Positions 53,839 through 63,135 of a DNA stretch of 64,000 nt are shown here, piece after piece. Source of the DNA: Paracoccus tegillarcae (GTDB taxonomy: Bacteria; Pseudomonadota; Alphaproteobacteria; Rhodobacterales; Rhodobacteraceae); contig NZ_CP025408.1 in assembly GCF_002847305.1 (NCBI RefSeq), positions 372,001 to 436,000 of the forward strand, in the 5' to 3' direction. Made by a program: the position numbers and the translations under genes. Position 1 is the first letter of the stretch; each line of letters begins with the position of its first letter. The notes beneath the pieces are model-generated. The model was given only the letters and a program-made list of their open reading frames with translations. It was not told where the DNA came from and did no database searches.

Positions 53839-54439
53839 ATGGCCCTGCCACCCCGCACGCATTACACCCTGCACGAAGTCACTGCCCGCTGGGGCTGCAA
53901 TATAGCGGATGTTGCCGGTTGGGCGGACGCGGGACGGTTCAGAATCCTGACTGGCATCGCCTTGGTGCAATGCGGCACCGAGACCGTGGCGGGCAAGGTG
54001 GTGCTTTCACCCGATGGAAGTGCTGCCGTTGTTCCGACGGTGCGGCACAGGTCCCACCGAGGGGTCTGTCCGCCGCATTCAGATGCTGGATAGGTCGGAC
54101 TGGCTGCTGATTACTGATCCGGCTGCCGGAGTGACCGTGACCATAGCCGACATGCTGGTGCTGGCCGAGGATGTGCATGCCTTCGAGGACGAAAACGACA
54201 TGGTGCGACGGGTGACTTCCGGTCCAGGCGCTACGACGCCCTATGATTGGGAAGGGATGAACGTCGCTCTGATCCGGCGCATCCATGATGACGGCCTGCC
54301 GGCAACGCAGGCGGAGCTGATAGCGGAGATGCAGGATTGGTTTGCGGATCAGTCAGACGGCGAGAGGATCCCTGACAGCCGAACCATCCGACGTCGGATC
54401 ACGCCCGTCTGGAAGGCGCTGCGACGTGAGGGGGAGTAG
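53839..54439 (+). pseudogene. Frameshifted gene of an integrase-associated hypothetical protein
   Basis: Two frames together give one protein of about 199 residues. The first (from ATG 53839, MALPPRTHYTLHEVTARWGC, with a helix-turn-helix-like start) runs to VVLSP at about 54013. The second continues with MEVLPLFRRCGTGPTEGSVRRIQ and ends at 54439 (TIRRRITPVWKALRREGE). Removing one C from CACCCGATGG at about 54009-54012 would join them. The gene may be a true pseudogene or reflect a sequence error. It has a GAGAGGAGAG ribosome site and converges on the integrase. Its function is unknown; similar proteins sit next to integrases in this family of bacteria (recollection). Confidence 0.65.
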
Positions 54440-54455
54440 TCCACCCAACGCGATG

Positions 54456-55721
54456 TCAGGCCGACTTGCGGTCGCCGCGATCCTCGGCGTCGTGGACCAG
54501 CCGCGGCTTCGGCCGCAACGCAATGGCCACAGCGTCGACGCCGGCGCGCAGGGGTGAATCCATCAGGTGGGCATAGCGCAGGGTGGTCTGCATCTGGCTG
54601 TGCCCCAGCAGCTTCCCGATCATCTCCAAGGATGCACCGCCGCTGACCAGGAGCGAAGCGAATGTATGACGCAGGTCGTGGATGCGGACATCCTGCAACC
54701 CGCATCGCTTCTGCACCTGTGCCCAGAACCGGCGCACTTCCTGCACCGGCTGACCGGGCGTGTCGCCGGGGAAAAGCCACGGCGTGCCCCGTGGGACGTG
54801 AAGCATGCGTTGACGCACGACAGCGGCGGTCTCGTCCGAGATCGGCACGCGATGCGCGCGGCGCTGTTTCGTCATGGTGGGCGGTTTCGACCAGCTCATG
54901 TGCTCAAGGTTGAACTGTTCAAATCGAGCCTGTCGCACCTCGCCCAGCCGGGCGCCGGTCAGCATGCACATCCGGATGATGTCGGCCGCGCGCCGGTCTT
55001 CGGCGGCATCCAGCGCCTCGCCGAGGCTGGCGATTTCTTCCTTTGACAAGAACCGCTCACGCGGGGTTTCCGTGCGGCGGTGAAAGCGCTGGGCGGGATT
55101 GTCCTCGCACCAGCCCCACTGGACCGCCAGCGTGAACATCTTGCGCAGGATTTCCCCCACGCGGTTGGCACGCACGGGCGTCGGCCTCGCTCCCTGCAAC
55201 TTGCGGGCCCTGTTGTTCGGCTTTTCCTTGTGTGGCCGCGCCCGGCCCTCGGCCACACGGGTGAGGAATTTGTCGACATCGCTCGCGGTGATTTCCGTCA
55301 CCAGCTTGCGGCCCCACACTGGCGCTACCATCTTGGCCATCACCGATCGCTGGTCGGCCGCGCTCCGTTCCGACAATTTCGGCAGGTGCTCGGCACAGTA
55401 ACGCTCGATCAGGTCATTCACCCGTGGCGCATCGCGCTTCGCTTCGCGCAGGGCAAGCGGGTCGGCCCCGGCATCGATCTCGCGCCTCAGTTCCTTTGCC
55501 CGTTCCCGCGCCGCCGCTACGGACCATTCCGGCCAGCGCCCGAAGGTCATTCGACGCTGTCGACCCGCATGCCGGTAGTCGATCGTAAAAGCCCGACCGC
55601 CGCCGCGATAGATGCATACGGCAAAACCCCGCAGGTCGGTATCGAAGATCTGGTAGTCCCGCCCGGGCACGGGCTCGGCGTCGCGCAGCACTTTTTCTGT
55701 CAGTTTGATGCGTTCGGGCAT
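54456..55721 (-). CDS. Tyrosine recombinase / phage integrase
   Basis: A 421-residue integrase. The N-terminal arm-binding domain of the P4/DUF4102 type (VLRDAEPVPGRDYQIFDTDLRGFAVCIYRGG; TFGRWPEWSVAAARERAKEL) is followed by the core-binding domain and the catalytic domain: Arg in TGARLGEVRQARF, His-x-x-Arg in IHDLRHTFASLL, a later His in GKLLGHSQ and the nucleophile Tyr in TTLRYAHLMD. P4-type integrases usually insert at tRNA genes, consistent with the tRNA-fMet fragment at 48.9 kb. The ATG at 55721 follows AAGGATCC; the frame is open much further upstream but that part covers an inverted repeat. Confidence 0.93.
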   Translation of the reverse strand: MPERIKLTEKVLRDAEPVPGRDYQIFDTDLRGFAVCIYRGGGRAFTIDYRHAGRQRRMTFGRWPEWSVAAARERAKELRREIDAGADPLALREAKRDAPRVNDLIERYCAEHLPKLSERSAADQRSVMAKMVAPVWGRKLVTEITASDVDKFLTRVAEGRARPHKEKPNNRARKLQGARPTPVRANRVGEILRKMFTLAVQWGWCEDNPAQRFHRRTETPRERFLSKEEIASLGEALDAAEDRRAADIIRMCMLTGARLGEVRQARFEQFNLEHMSWSKPPTMTKQRRAHRVPISDETAAVVRQRMLHVPRGTPWLFPGDTPGQPVQEVRRFWAQVQKRCGLQDVRIHDLRHTFASLLVSGGASLEMIGKLLGHSQMQTTLRYAHLMDSPLRAGVDAVAIALRPKPRLVHDAEDRGDRKSA

Positions 55722-55793
55722 GAGTTGGATCCTTCTTGCATCCGACATGAGGCGTGGTTTCGCCTGGACATCAAGACAAGCATGAAGGCTCGG

Positions 55794-55857
55794 GTGGCGC
55801 CGAGGCGGAGGGTGGCGGGGCCAACGCCAGAGTGATGCCACCCCTTGTTTTGTTGAG
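55794..55857 (+). repeat. Imperfect inverted repeat, left arm
   Basis: About 62 bases closely matching the complement of 56140-56206, with about 280 bases between the arms. Shared blocks are GAGGCGGAGGGTGGCGG and GCCACCCCTTGTTTTG. Each arm also contains GGTGGCG...CGCCACC, so each can form its own hairpin. Between integrase and phage-like operon; possible control or replication site. Confidence 0.7.
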
Positions 55858-56139
55858 CTTCCTGCGATGGGCAGCTGAATGGCGTTGTCGTCGCTGCCGC
55901 GCGGACGGGAACGCTGAGCCAAGAATTCCCTCTGCAAGGAACAGCGGATCAGCAAATCACCAACGAATCCGATGGTGGCGCTGCTGCCGTGTCGGGTGCC
56001 ACCCCCTCTTTGCCTATCTGCGCCAGTCAAACCCGGCCTATCCGGATGTTTGCAGGTGTTTGCGGCCATGGCGTCTGTTTCACCCATCCGCTCGCCCACG
56101 CTCTCTTCACCCTGTTCAAAGCCGGCCGGCCCCGAAAAT

Positions 56140-56206
56140 CCTAGCAAAACAAGGGGTGGCGCTAAGGCGGCGTTCTTTCCGCCACCCTCCGCCTCGCCGC
56201 CACTCC
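56140..56206 (-). repeat. Imperfect inverted repeat, right arm
   Basis: Mate of 55794-55857, lying 69 bases before the first gene of the five-gene operon. Together with the rest of 55722-56274 it forms a 550-base stretch without a convincing gene; the 305-residue frame there is compositional. Confidence 0.7.
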
Positions 56207-56274
56207 TTCGGGTCTGCGCTCACTGGTTCCTGCAAGTTACCCCCGATCACCGGGGCCAAGACCAGGAGACCCCG

Positions 56275-56532
56275 ATGCTGCATCTCGGATCGATGCCAGA
56301 CACCATGGAAAAACCCCGCACGCTGCTGGTCGGCTGGATCAGCCGCCTCGACCTCGCGCTGGAGCTCGGCCTTTCGGTCGACACCCTCCGGCGCTGGGAG
56401 GCGATGCGGACCGGACCGCCCTGCGTGCGCGCCGGGCGCAAGGTCTATTACCGCCGCGCTGCCGTCGAGGAATGGCTGGAAGAGCAGGAGCAAGACGCCC
56501 CGCGCCGCCGCCATGCCGGAGGACGCCGGTGA
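56275..56532 (+). CDS. Small helix-turn-helix protein (excisionase/MerR-like)
   Basis: An 85-residue DNA-binding protein. The HTH is LVGWISRLDLALELGLSVDTLRRWEAMRTG, followed by a wing PCVRAGRKVYYRRAAVEEWLEEQ, the winged-helix arrangement of excisionase/AlpA-type proteins. The ATG at 56275 has AGGAG 6 bases upstream. It is the first gene of a five-gene run on the plus strand and, near an integrase, may control excision or the operon. Its stop overlaps the next start by one base (TGATG). Confidence 0.8.
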   Translation: MLHLGSMPDTMEKPRTLLVGWISRLDLALELGLSVDTLRRWEAMRTGPPCVRAGRKVYYRRAAVEEWLEEQEQDAPRRRHAGGRR

Positions 56533-56768
56533 TGCAGAAGCCTCCCCACTCCGACTGGCCGGGCGACCGCGTCACCGAGGCGCGCGCCGTCATCGCGGAT
56601 GTCGTGCATCACAGCGACCAAATGCTCCGGCTCGCCTGCATTGTGCTCGTCCGACACGGCGAAACCGCTGAAGAACGCGCTGACGCCCAGCGCCTACTCT
56701 TGGTGGTTGACGCGCGACGCCCGGTTCAGCGCGCCCAGCGCGAGGATCAGGGGAGGACCGAGCGATGA
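56532..56768 (+). CDS. Small hypothetical protein of the phage-like operon
   Basis: A 78-residue protein (SDWPGDRVTEARAVIADVVHH; LRLACIVLVRHGETAEERADAQ), helical and charged, with no recognised family. It starts at an ATG that overlaps the previous stop and overlaps the next gene by four bases (ATGA), so it is translated as part of the operon. Confidence 0.65.
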   Translation: MQKPPHSDWPGDRVTEARAVIADVVHHSDQMLRLACIVLVRHGETAEERADAQRLLLVVDARRPVQRAQREDQGRTER

Positions 56769-57160
56769 AACGCCGTGGCACCCCCGAGGCCGATCTACAG
56801 CGCGTCGTGGTACAGGCGCTGCGCTTCGCCCTGCCCCGTGCCGCGATCATCCATCATTGTGCCAATGAGGTGACCGAACCCGGCCCCCGCGGGTCAAAAC
56901 GCCAAGCGATCCTCGTCGGCATGGGCGTCCACGCTGGATTCGCCGATCTGATGATCCTCTGCGATGGCCGCATCCTCTTCCTCGAGCTGAAAGCGCCCAA
57001 GGGGCGACTACGGCCGGCGCAGGAGGCGTTCAGGGATGCGGTTTTGGCACAGGGCTTCTGCTGGGCACTGGTGCGCAGCCTCGACGACGCGCTGGGTGCG
57101 CTGGCCCATCACGGCTTCACCACGCGTATTGCGCCCGCCACGCGGAGGCTTGCCCCATGA
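56765..57160 (+). CDS. VRR-NUC domain nuclease
   Basis: A 131-residue protein of the VRR-NUC type, a PD-(D/E)xK fold common as stand-alone proteins in phages. Conserved pieces: TPEADLQRVVVQALRFALPRA at the start, VGMGVHAGFADLMILCDGRILFLELKAPKGRL with Asp and Glu-x-Lys of the active site, and RPAQEAFRDAVLAQGF (QxxF helix). Such enzymes resolve branched DNA. The ATG overlaps the previous stop and its stop overlaps the next start, both by four bases. Confidence 0.85.
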   Translation: MKRRGTPEADLQRVVVQALRFALPRAAIIHHCANEVTEPGPRGSKRQAILVGMGVHAGFADLMILCDGRILFLELKAPKGRLRPAQEAFRDAVLAQGFCWALVRSLDDALGALAHHGFTTRIAPATRRLAP

Positions 57161-58107
57161 GCCATCGTGCAACCATCTGGGCCATACAGCAGCGCGGTTT
57201 GAAACCGGCGACCAAGATCGTGCTCTGGTTCCTCTGCGACCGGCACAACCCGGATTTCGGCTGCTTTCCGACGCAGGCCAGGCTGGCTGAGGATGTGGAA
57301 ATGTCGGTCTCAGCACTGAACGAACATCTCGCCCGGCTCGAGGAGCTACGGTTGATCCGGCGCGTTCGCAGCCATGATCCTCGCACGCACAAGCGCCAGG
57401 CAACTCGCTACATCCTGGGGTTCGAAGAGGGTTTCTCGCAAAAGCCAATTCCGGAAACCGAAGAAGGCTTTGAGAGAACAGAAAGCGAACCACCGGATAA
57501 CCCAACTCCGGAATCTGGACTTGGAGCCATCTCCGGATTTCCGGCGAACCCATCTCCGGATTTTCCCGATATCCATCTCCGGAATCCGGAGACTAACCTT
57601 GTAAGAGAACCTCTAAGGGAACCAGTAAAGGAGGAGGAGGACACGCAGGCGCGCGTGCCCATTTCCGATGAGATGTTCCTTGATCTCCTCGGCACGCTGG
57701 GCCTCGATCCCGCCGCCCTGCCCGGTTGGTGGCAAGGCTGGCCGCCCCGGCAGCATGTCCAACGCTGGCGCGACGAGCTGGGCCTGACCGAGGCGGAAAT
57801 CATCGCCACGGCCAAGGCCTCCCGCAAGGACCACCCCCAGCCTCCCGATGGACCAAAAGCGCTCGACCGGGGGATGCAACGGGCAGCCACGCGCAAGGTT
57901 GAGGATGCTGGCCGGAAGCGGCGGAAGCCGAGGCCAGTTTCTGACCCTGCCGCCGCGCCAATCACCGATCTCCCTGCCTTCTACGCCGACCTCGTCAATT
58001 CCGACCGTTTCCTGCCAACCAGCATGATTTCCAACACCATGCGCGACGCCATGCTGGCCCGCGGACTTGTCACGGCCGAACGCCTCAGAAAACGGGGCGT
58101 GCAATGA
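57157..58107 (+). CDS. Helix-turn-helix replication-like protein
   Basis: A 316-residue protein. The N-terminal 90 residues form a winged helix typical of phage replication initiators (ATKIVLWFLCDRHNPDFGCFPTQARLAEDVEMSVSALNEHLARL). The middle (about 100-165) is Pro/Glu/Ser-rich and disordered. The last 130 residues (VPISDEMFLDLLGTLGLDPAALPGWW; FYADLVNSDRFLPTSMIS) may bind a helicase or primase. It fits the role of a DnaA/RepA-like or helicase-loader protein in an integrated element. The ATG overlaps the nuclease stop. Confidence 0.72.
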   Translation: MSHRATIWAIQQRGLKPATKIVLWFLCDRHNPDFGCFPTQARLAEDVEMSVSALNEHLARLEELRLIRRVRSHDPRTHKRQATRYILGFEEGFSQKPIPETEEGFERTESEPPDNPTPESGLGAISGFPANPSPDFPDIHLRNPETNLVREPLREPVKEEEDTQARVPISDEMFLDLLGTLGLDPAALPGWWQGWPPRQHVQRWRDELGLTEAEIIATAKASRKDHPQPPDGPKALDRGMQRAATRKVEDAGRKRRKPRPVSDPAAAPITDLPAFYADLVNSDRFLPTSMISNTMRDAMLARGLVTAERLRKRGVQ

Positions 58108-58778
58108 CCCTGCATCGACCGATCAGCCGCGCCGGTGGCACGAAAGTCAAACGGGCGCTGGGCGTTCAGGCAGCACTGGAATGGGCGTTCCGGGTCGAGA
58201 AGGCCCAACTCGAACTCCCACCGCCCCAGAACGTGAGCGAGGAAGGGTTTGGCTTCGGCCTGGAATATGTTCTGCTGCAACGCGCCGCACTGGGCTGCAA
58301 GATCGACGGCGGGCAGCACAAGATTGGCGGATACACCCACGAGGACGCCGAGGTGATCGCCGCCACTGTAGCCGGACTCCCCGACAGCCTCGGCGGCAAG
58401 CGAATGGCAATCCGTGTGGCGGAACTGGCACGAGCCGGGCTAACCCCGGACTGGATGCCCGGCGCCGTCCCGCGCTGCGTTCCGACCATCGTCAAGAAGA
58501 ACCAGCACGGCACACATGCGGGCACCGTCGTCGTAGCGGTCGAGCGCATCCGGGTGCGTGGCGCGGGCTCCCGTGCCACATGGAAGAGCGTTGACATTCT
58601 GGCCTGCCCGGTGACTTTCTCCCCCTATCCGCAGCAGATCGAGGCTGCCCGGCGCAGCTATGACGACTGGTGGCAGGCGCTTAGCTGGGTTCGCGAGGGC
58701 CTAATCGCGGGCGGGATGCTGCGGGACGTCGAAGTGACGACGGCGATGCCGAAGCCGCGGCCTTGGAACATGGGGTGA
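58104..58778 (+). CDS. Hypothetical phage-like protein
   Basis: A 224-residue protein with no recognised domain. Segments include KRALGVQAALEWAFRVEKAQLE, TPDWMPGAVPRCVPTIVKKNQ and SYDDWWQALSWVREGL. Similar proteins occur at the end of such gene runs in integrated elements of Rhodobacteraceae (recollection). It overlaps the previous gene by four bases and is the last of the five-gene run; it converges on hsdR. Confidence 0.65.
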   Translation: MTLHRPISRAGGTKVKRALGVQAALEWAFRVEKAQLELPPPQNVSEEGFGFGLEYVLLQRAALGCKIDGGQHKIGGYTHEDAEVIAATVAGLPDSLGGKRMAIRVAELARAGLTPDWMPGAVPRCVPTIVKKNQHGTHAGTVVVAVERIRVRGAGSRATWKSVDILACPVTFSPYPQQIEAARRSYDDWWQALSWVREGLIAGGMLRDVEVTTAMPKPRPWNMG

Positions 58779-58862
58779 AATCGATCTTGAGGGCGGGGAG
58801 TTGTCACTCGCTGCATGTGGGATGAACGGTGGCGATGCTCATCAGTGTGCAGACCGCCGCAC

Positions 58863-61800
58863 TCACATTTCACCACCGACACCCTTGAACTTATCGACAA
58901 AGTCGGAAATCCTCTCGAATACTCTCGCCTTCTTGCCCCGAAATTTAGGATTCAACGGGCTCATTTTGGGCAGTATGGCATTTAGGTCAGCCCCATTTTC
59001 AGACGCGAACTCTCGTTTGACCGAAATCTCGATATAACGTTTTGCCGCCTCGGGATTCAGATCTTCGGAGGTGATGATCTCGCCCACTTCGCGGCGTTGC
59101 TCTTCCCGTGCAAAGGCGAAGAACGCGCCGATCAGGCTTGACTTGTCGTCGAGGCGATCAAGGTCTGTCAGGTTAATGAAGTCGACGATTAGGCTCTCCT
59201 TCGCCCGGTTGCCGAGGCTGGCACGAATTGCGCGGCGGGCCTCCTCGATCAGCCCCACCTTGTCTTTAAACTTCTTGTTCTTCTCAAAGATCAGTTCGAG
59301 GATATATTCGAGGTTGATCTCCTGCGATTTGAGCAGATCGACCTCAAACACCACATCATCCCAGTCGATACCAGATTTATCGTTGTCGGCCGCGCTCTTT
59401 TCTTGCCGCAGCCAGTCTCGGATGTCGTTGTAGGTGGACCTGTAATCTTGGGTTTTGCGCTCAGAAGGCAGATGAGTTTTCTGCATTTCATGCAGCACGT
59501 CGTCATTCAGATAGTGCTTCGCCTTGAAGCATTCCATGGCCTCTGGATTACGGGCATCCACGTCCTGAAGAGCTTTCAGTGCCGCGAATTCATCGTAGTT
59601 CCGCAGGGTATTTTCGGCCTTGAGATACTCGCCGAATAATTTTACAAAATCCTTTTTATCGGATTCTTTTTCGATCGCTGAAGGGTTCGGAAACCGGCTT
59701 TCTAGTTCACTCACGATATCGATGAAACCGCGTCGGGTGTTCCCGTTTTCCTGATCCCGAAAGCCATTCATGTATTCGTCGTAGCTTTTCTCCAAGACAA
59801 CATTCTTGGTGTTCTTGTCCCCGAAAAGCGTGATCGCGTCGACGGTCGCCTGTTCGAGATTACGGAAGGCGATGATATTGCCAAAGGTCTTGGTCGCGTC
59901 GTAAATGCGGTTCGTTCTGGAAAATGCCTGTATCAAGCCGTGGAAGCGAAGGTTCTTGTCAACGAATAAGGTGTTCAGAGCCGGGGCGTCGAAGCCGGTC
60001 AGAAACATGCCGACAACGATCAGCAGATCGACTTCTCTGGATTTTACGCGCTTCGCCAAGTCTCGGTAATAGTTTTGAAAACCCAGCCCATCGACGCCGA
60101 AACTCGTCTTGAAATACGCGTTGTAGTCCCGGATCGCCGCATTCAGAAATTCTTTGGCGCTGCTGTTCATCGCCGAAACGTCAAAACTCTCGTCCTGGAT
60201 GTCCCCGACGGCGTCTTGTTCTTCGTTCGCGGCGAAGGAGAAGATCGTCGCGATCTTCAGGGGCTTGTCGTTGTTGGCCTGCAGCGCGTTCAGCGTCTCG
60301 TAATATAGCTTGGCAGCATCCACGCTGCTGACCGCGAACATGGCGTTGAAGCCGCCGCTTCCCGCCTTTAGCCGGTGCGTCTTCTGGCGAAAATTGTTAA
60401 GGATATACTGCGAAACTTCCTTGATCCGTTCGGGATGCTGCAGGGCCTGCTTGTTTTCCGCGGCGCTTAGCTTTTTCTCGTCTTGCTCGCTCTCGATGGC
60501 TTTGAACTGCGGCCGCACGTCGTTGTAATCGACCTTGAACTTCAGCACCTTCTCGTCACGGATGGCATCCGTGATCACGTAGGAATGCAACTCGCGCCCG
60601 AACACGCTGGCGGTGGTTTCCGCGCCCGCAGCATTCTCCGGAAAAATCGGCGTGCCGGTGAAGCCGAACTGGTAGAACCTTTTGAATCTCTTCCTCAGGT
60701 TCTTCTGCGCCTCACCGAATTGACTGCGATGGCACTCGTCGAAGATGAAGACGACCTGCCTGCCATAGATGGGCAGATCAGCTTCGGCCTTCATCAAGTT
60801 GTTCAGCTTCTGGATAGTGGTGACGATGATCCTGTTGTCATCCTTCTCCAGATTACGTTTCAACCCTGCGGTGCTGTCAGAACCGTTAACGCTTTCGGGC
60901 GAAAACCGCTGATATTCTTTCATCGTCTGGTAGTCGAGATCCTTCCGGTCGACGACGAAGAACACCTTGTCGATGAAGTCGAGTTCGGTTGCCAGCCTGG
61001 CAGCTTTGAAGCTCGTCAGAGTCTTACCTGACCCTGTCGTGTGCCAAATGAAGCCACCGCTTTCGGGCTTGCACCAGGTTTTGGCCAGATAAGAGCTGCG
61101 GATTTTCCAAAGGATGCGCTCTGTCGCCGCGATCTGGTAGGGGCGCATGATCAACAGGGTGTCGCTGACATCGAAAACAGAATACTGCAGCAAGACATCC
61201 AGCAGCGTGCGTTTCTGCAGGAAGGTTGAGGTAAAGTCTTTCAGATCCTTGATCAATCCGTTGTCGGATTGTGCCCAGTTCATCGTGAAGTCGAAGCTGT
61301 TCTTGTTGCGCTTCGTGGTGTTGGCGAAATAACGGGTATCGGTGCCGTTCGAGATTATGAACATCTGCAGGAACCGAAAGAGCGAGTTCTCGCTGTTAAA
61401 GCTCTCCTTGCTGTAGCGATGGATCTGGTTGAAGGCCTCGCGAATTGCAACACCGCGCCGTTTCAGCTCAATCTGCACCATGGGCAGACCGTTCACCAAA
61501 ATCGTCACATCATAGCGGTTGGCATGAGAGCCAGTTTGCTCGAACTGCTTGATAACCTGCAGCTTGTTGCGGGTCTTGTTGCGTTTGTCGACCAAATGGA
61601 TGTTCTGAATGCGGCCATCATCAAAGACAAAATCATGGATGTGGTCATCTTGGATCTTGCGGGTTTTGTCGATGATGCCTTCGCTGGGCCTGTCCAGATA
61701 GGTCTCGACGAAGCGCACCCACTCGACATCTGAAAAGACGACGCTATTCAGATTCTGCAACTGAACGCGGATGTTGGCAAGCATCGCCTGAGCCGAGGTG

Positions 61801-61964
61801 ATGTCGGGACGGAATTCATAGCCCTGATCGACCAGATCCCGCACCAGTTCACGCTCCAGATCGTCTTCCCTCTGGTAACCCTTGGCGGCACTTTCGATGC
61901 GCTTGTATGCATCTAGAACGATGAAAGTCTTGCTCTCGGCGATCGGCGTCAGAGTCTCAGACAT
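58863..61964 (-). CDS. hsdR: Type I restriction enzyme R subunit
   Basis: A 1033-residue translocase/nuclease, the DNA-cutting subunit of a type I restriction complex. The N-terminal nuclease has Asp152 ([11 protein letters not shown]), Glu166-x-Lys168 (VQIELKRRG) and the QxxxY-type motif QIHRY at 180-184. The SF2 motor has Walker A at 309-315 (TTGSGKT), DECH at 409-412 ([12 protein letters not shown]) and later motifs [13 protein letters not shown] and QAFSRTNR. The C-terminal helical part binds the methylase core. The start at ATG 61964 ([14 protein letters not shown]) overlaps the prrC-like gene by 8 bases; twelve more codons are open but less likely. Last gene of hsdS-prrC-hsdR. Confidence 0.95.
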   Translation of the reverse strand: MSETLTPIAESKTFIVLDAYKRIESAAKGYQREDDLERELVRDLVDQGYEFRPDITSAQAMLANIRVQLQNLNSVVFSDVEWVRFVETYLDRPSEGIIDKTRKIQDDHIHDFVFDDGRIQNIHLVDKRNKTRNKLQVIKQFEQTGSHANRYDVTILVNGLPMVQIELKRRGVAIREAFNQIHRYSKESFNSENSLFRFLQMFIISNGTDTRYFANTTKRNKNSFDFTMNWAQSDNGLIKDLKDFTSTFLQKRTLLDVLLQYSVFDVSDTLLIMRPYQIAATERILWKIRSSYLAKTWCKPESGGFIWHTTGSGKTLTSFKAARLATELDFIDKVFFVVDRKDLDYQTMKEYQRFSPESVNGSDSTAGLKRNLEKDDNRIIVTTIQKLNNLMKAEADLPIYGRQVVFIFDECHRSQFGEAQKNLRKRFKRFYQFGFTGTPIFPENAAGAETTASVFGRELHSYVITDAIRDEKVLKFKVDYNDVRPQFKAIESEQDEKKLSAAENKQALQHPERIKEVSQYILNNFRQKTHRLKAGSGGFNAMFAVSSVDAAKLYYETLNALQANNDKPLKIATIFSFAANEEQDAVGDIQDESFDVSAMNSSAKEFLNAAIRDYNAYFKTSFGVDGLGFQNYYRDLAKRVKSREVDLLIVVGMFLTGFDAPALNTLFVDKNLRFHGLIQAFSRTNRIYDATKTFGNIIAFRNLEQATVDAITLFGDKNTKNVVLEKSYDEYMNGFRDQENGNTRRGFIDIVSELESRFPNPSAIEKESDKKDFVKLFGEYLKAENTLRNYDEFAALKALQDVDARNPEAMECFKAKHYLNDDVLHEMQKTHLPSERKTQDYRSTYNDIRDWLRQEKSAADNDKSGIDWDDVVFEVDLLKSQEINLEYILELIFEKNKKFKDKVGLIEEARRAIRASLGNRAKESLIVDFINLTDLDRLDDKSSLIGAFFAFAREEQRREVGEIITSEDLNPEAAKRYIEISVKREFASENGADLNAILPKMSPLNPKFRGKKARVFERISDFVDKFKGVGGEM

Positions 61965-63135
61965 TCTGCGCTTCCTGTTTCCAATAGCCGTAGTTGTCAA
62001 TCAGGTTATCGAGCAAGTGTTTGACTGTCTGCTTCTGTTGCGGGGTCGGGTCGGCGATCTGTTCGGTTGACAGAGACGAGTGGCTGAAGGTGTTGATCAA
62101 GCGCACATAGGCTTCTTTGTTACCCTCGGCGGTGTTCAACAAATCGCCCCATTTGTCATGCCCCAAGAACCCTGCGGTCTTCTCATAAAGGTTGCGAAGC
62201 AAGGTAAAGTGATACCGTTCTACCTTATCTTTTTCGAGGGCCTCTTCCAACATGTGCCGCAAATGCAGATGATAGGTGAAACTCTTGTTGGCATCACCGT
62301 ATTTGGTATTGAGCGTAAAGCTCCCGTCTGCATGGCGCTCCAGCAAATAGCAGCCGTCATTCGCGGGCTTCTTTTTCAAATCCAACTCGTTATGCAGCAC
62401 GTTATAGAACAGCGGGTTGTGCGTGGTGATTACAAACCTCAGTTGAGCGGGGGCCTTCTTGATCAGGTTCGCGAGGTTCACCGCCAGTTCGATCAGGTGG
62501 TTTTCGTCCAGCGAGCTGACAGGGTCGTCAACGAACACATATTCCAGCGCGTTGAACTGATCAGTCCCGCGCTGATCCGGTTCGCCGATACTTAGTTCGG
62601 CCACCACCGTTTCCAGCAGCGTGTAGAAGATGCTCCAGATGAAATTGCTCTCTTCGCCCTTTGAGATCTTGAACGCATCTGTCCTCGCGTCATCGCCTGC
62701 CTCGATGGTGAAGGTCACTTCGGAAAAGGCCTTCACCGAGGTCTTGCTGCCGTCCTCGTTGTCGAGGGTATAGGCCTGATTGAAGGTCGGAGTCAGAGCT
62801 GCCTTGGAATAGTGTTGAAACACGCGGGTGATGTTCACCTCTTGGCCTTGATCAACCAAAATCCAGTCGGTGAAGCTGTTGGGCTGGATCACCAGCTTGG
62901 GCAGGCCATCCCCCTTCAAGTCATTGTCCCAGTAGAACAGGTCCTCGGTGAAGGCGCTGTAGTAGAGGATCTTGTTACGGGCGGGGGTGTCGTCGCCCTC
63001 GATCCTGGGGGCAATCAGGTTCTTCATGGCGCGGGACAGACGGGTTTTGCCGGTGCCGTTGAAAGCGTAGATCAGTTGGACCTTTTTGTTCGAGTCGCGC
63101 AGCTGCGCGGCGATCTCTTCAAGGGTTTTGGTCAT
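61957..63135 (-). CDS. PrrC-like anticodon nuclease ATPase
   Basis: A 392-residue protein (EcoPrrC is 396). The ABC-type NTPase core has Walker A at 24-31 (AFNGTGKT), a signature-like KISKGEES at about 160, Walker B at 199-210 ([11 protein letters not shown]) and an H-loop (TTHN). The C-terminal part holds Arg314-x3-Glu318 (LLRNLYEKT) and His352 (NTFSHSS), close to the EcoPrrC nuclease triad Arg320, Glu324, His356. It sits between hsdS and hsdR, as in the E. coli prr locus, where the enzyme is silent until phage inhibits the restriction enzyme and then cuts tRNA-Lys. The start ATG 63135 overlaps hsdS (ATGA). The tRNA target here is unproven. Confidence 0.85.
   Translation of the reverse strand: MTKTLEEIAAQLRDSNKKVQLIYAFNGTGKTRLSRAMKNLIAPRIEGDDTPARNKILYYSAFTEDLFYWDNDLKGDGLPKLVIQPNSFTDWILVDQGQEVNITRVFQHYSKAALTPTFNQAYTLDNEDGSKTSVKAFSEVTFTIEAGDDARTDAFKISKGEESNFIWSIFYTLLETVVAELSIGEPDQRGTDQFNALEYVFVDDPVSSLDENHLIELAVNLANLIKKAPAQLRFVITTHNPLFYNVLHNELDLKKKPANDGCYLLERHADGSFTLNTKYGDANKSFTYHLHLRHMLEEALEKDKVERYHFTLLRNLYEKTAGFLGHDKWGDLLNTAEGNKEAYVRLINTFSHSSLSTEQIADPTPQQKQTVKHLLDNLIDNYGYWKQEAQNV

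Noticed and set aside
55754..56671. 305-residue open frame on the plus strand
   Set aside because: It crosses both inverted-repeat arms and the HTH gene in another frame; composition is Arg/Pro-rich shadow.
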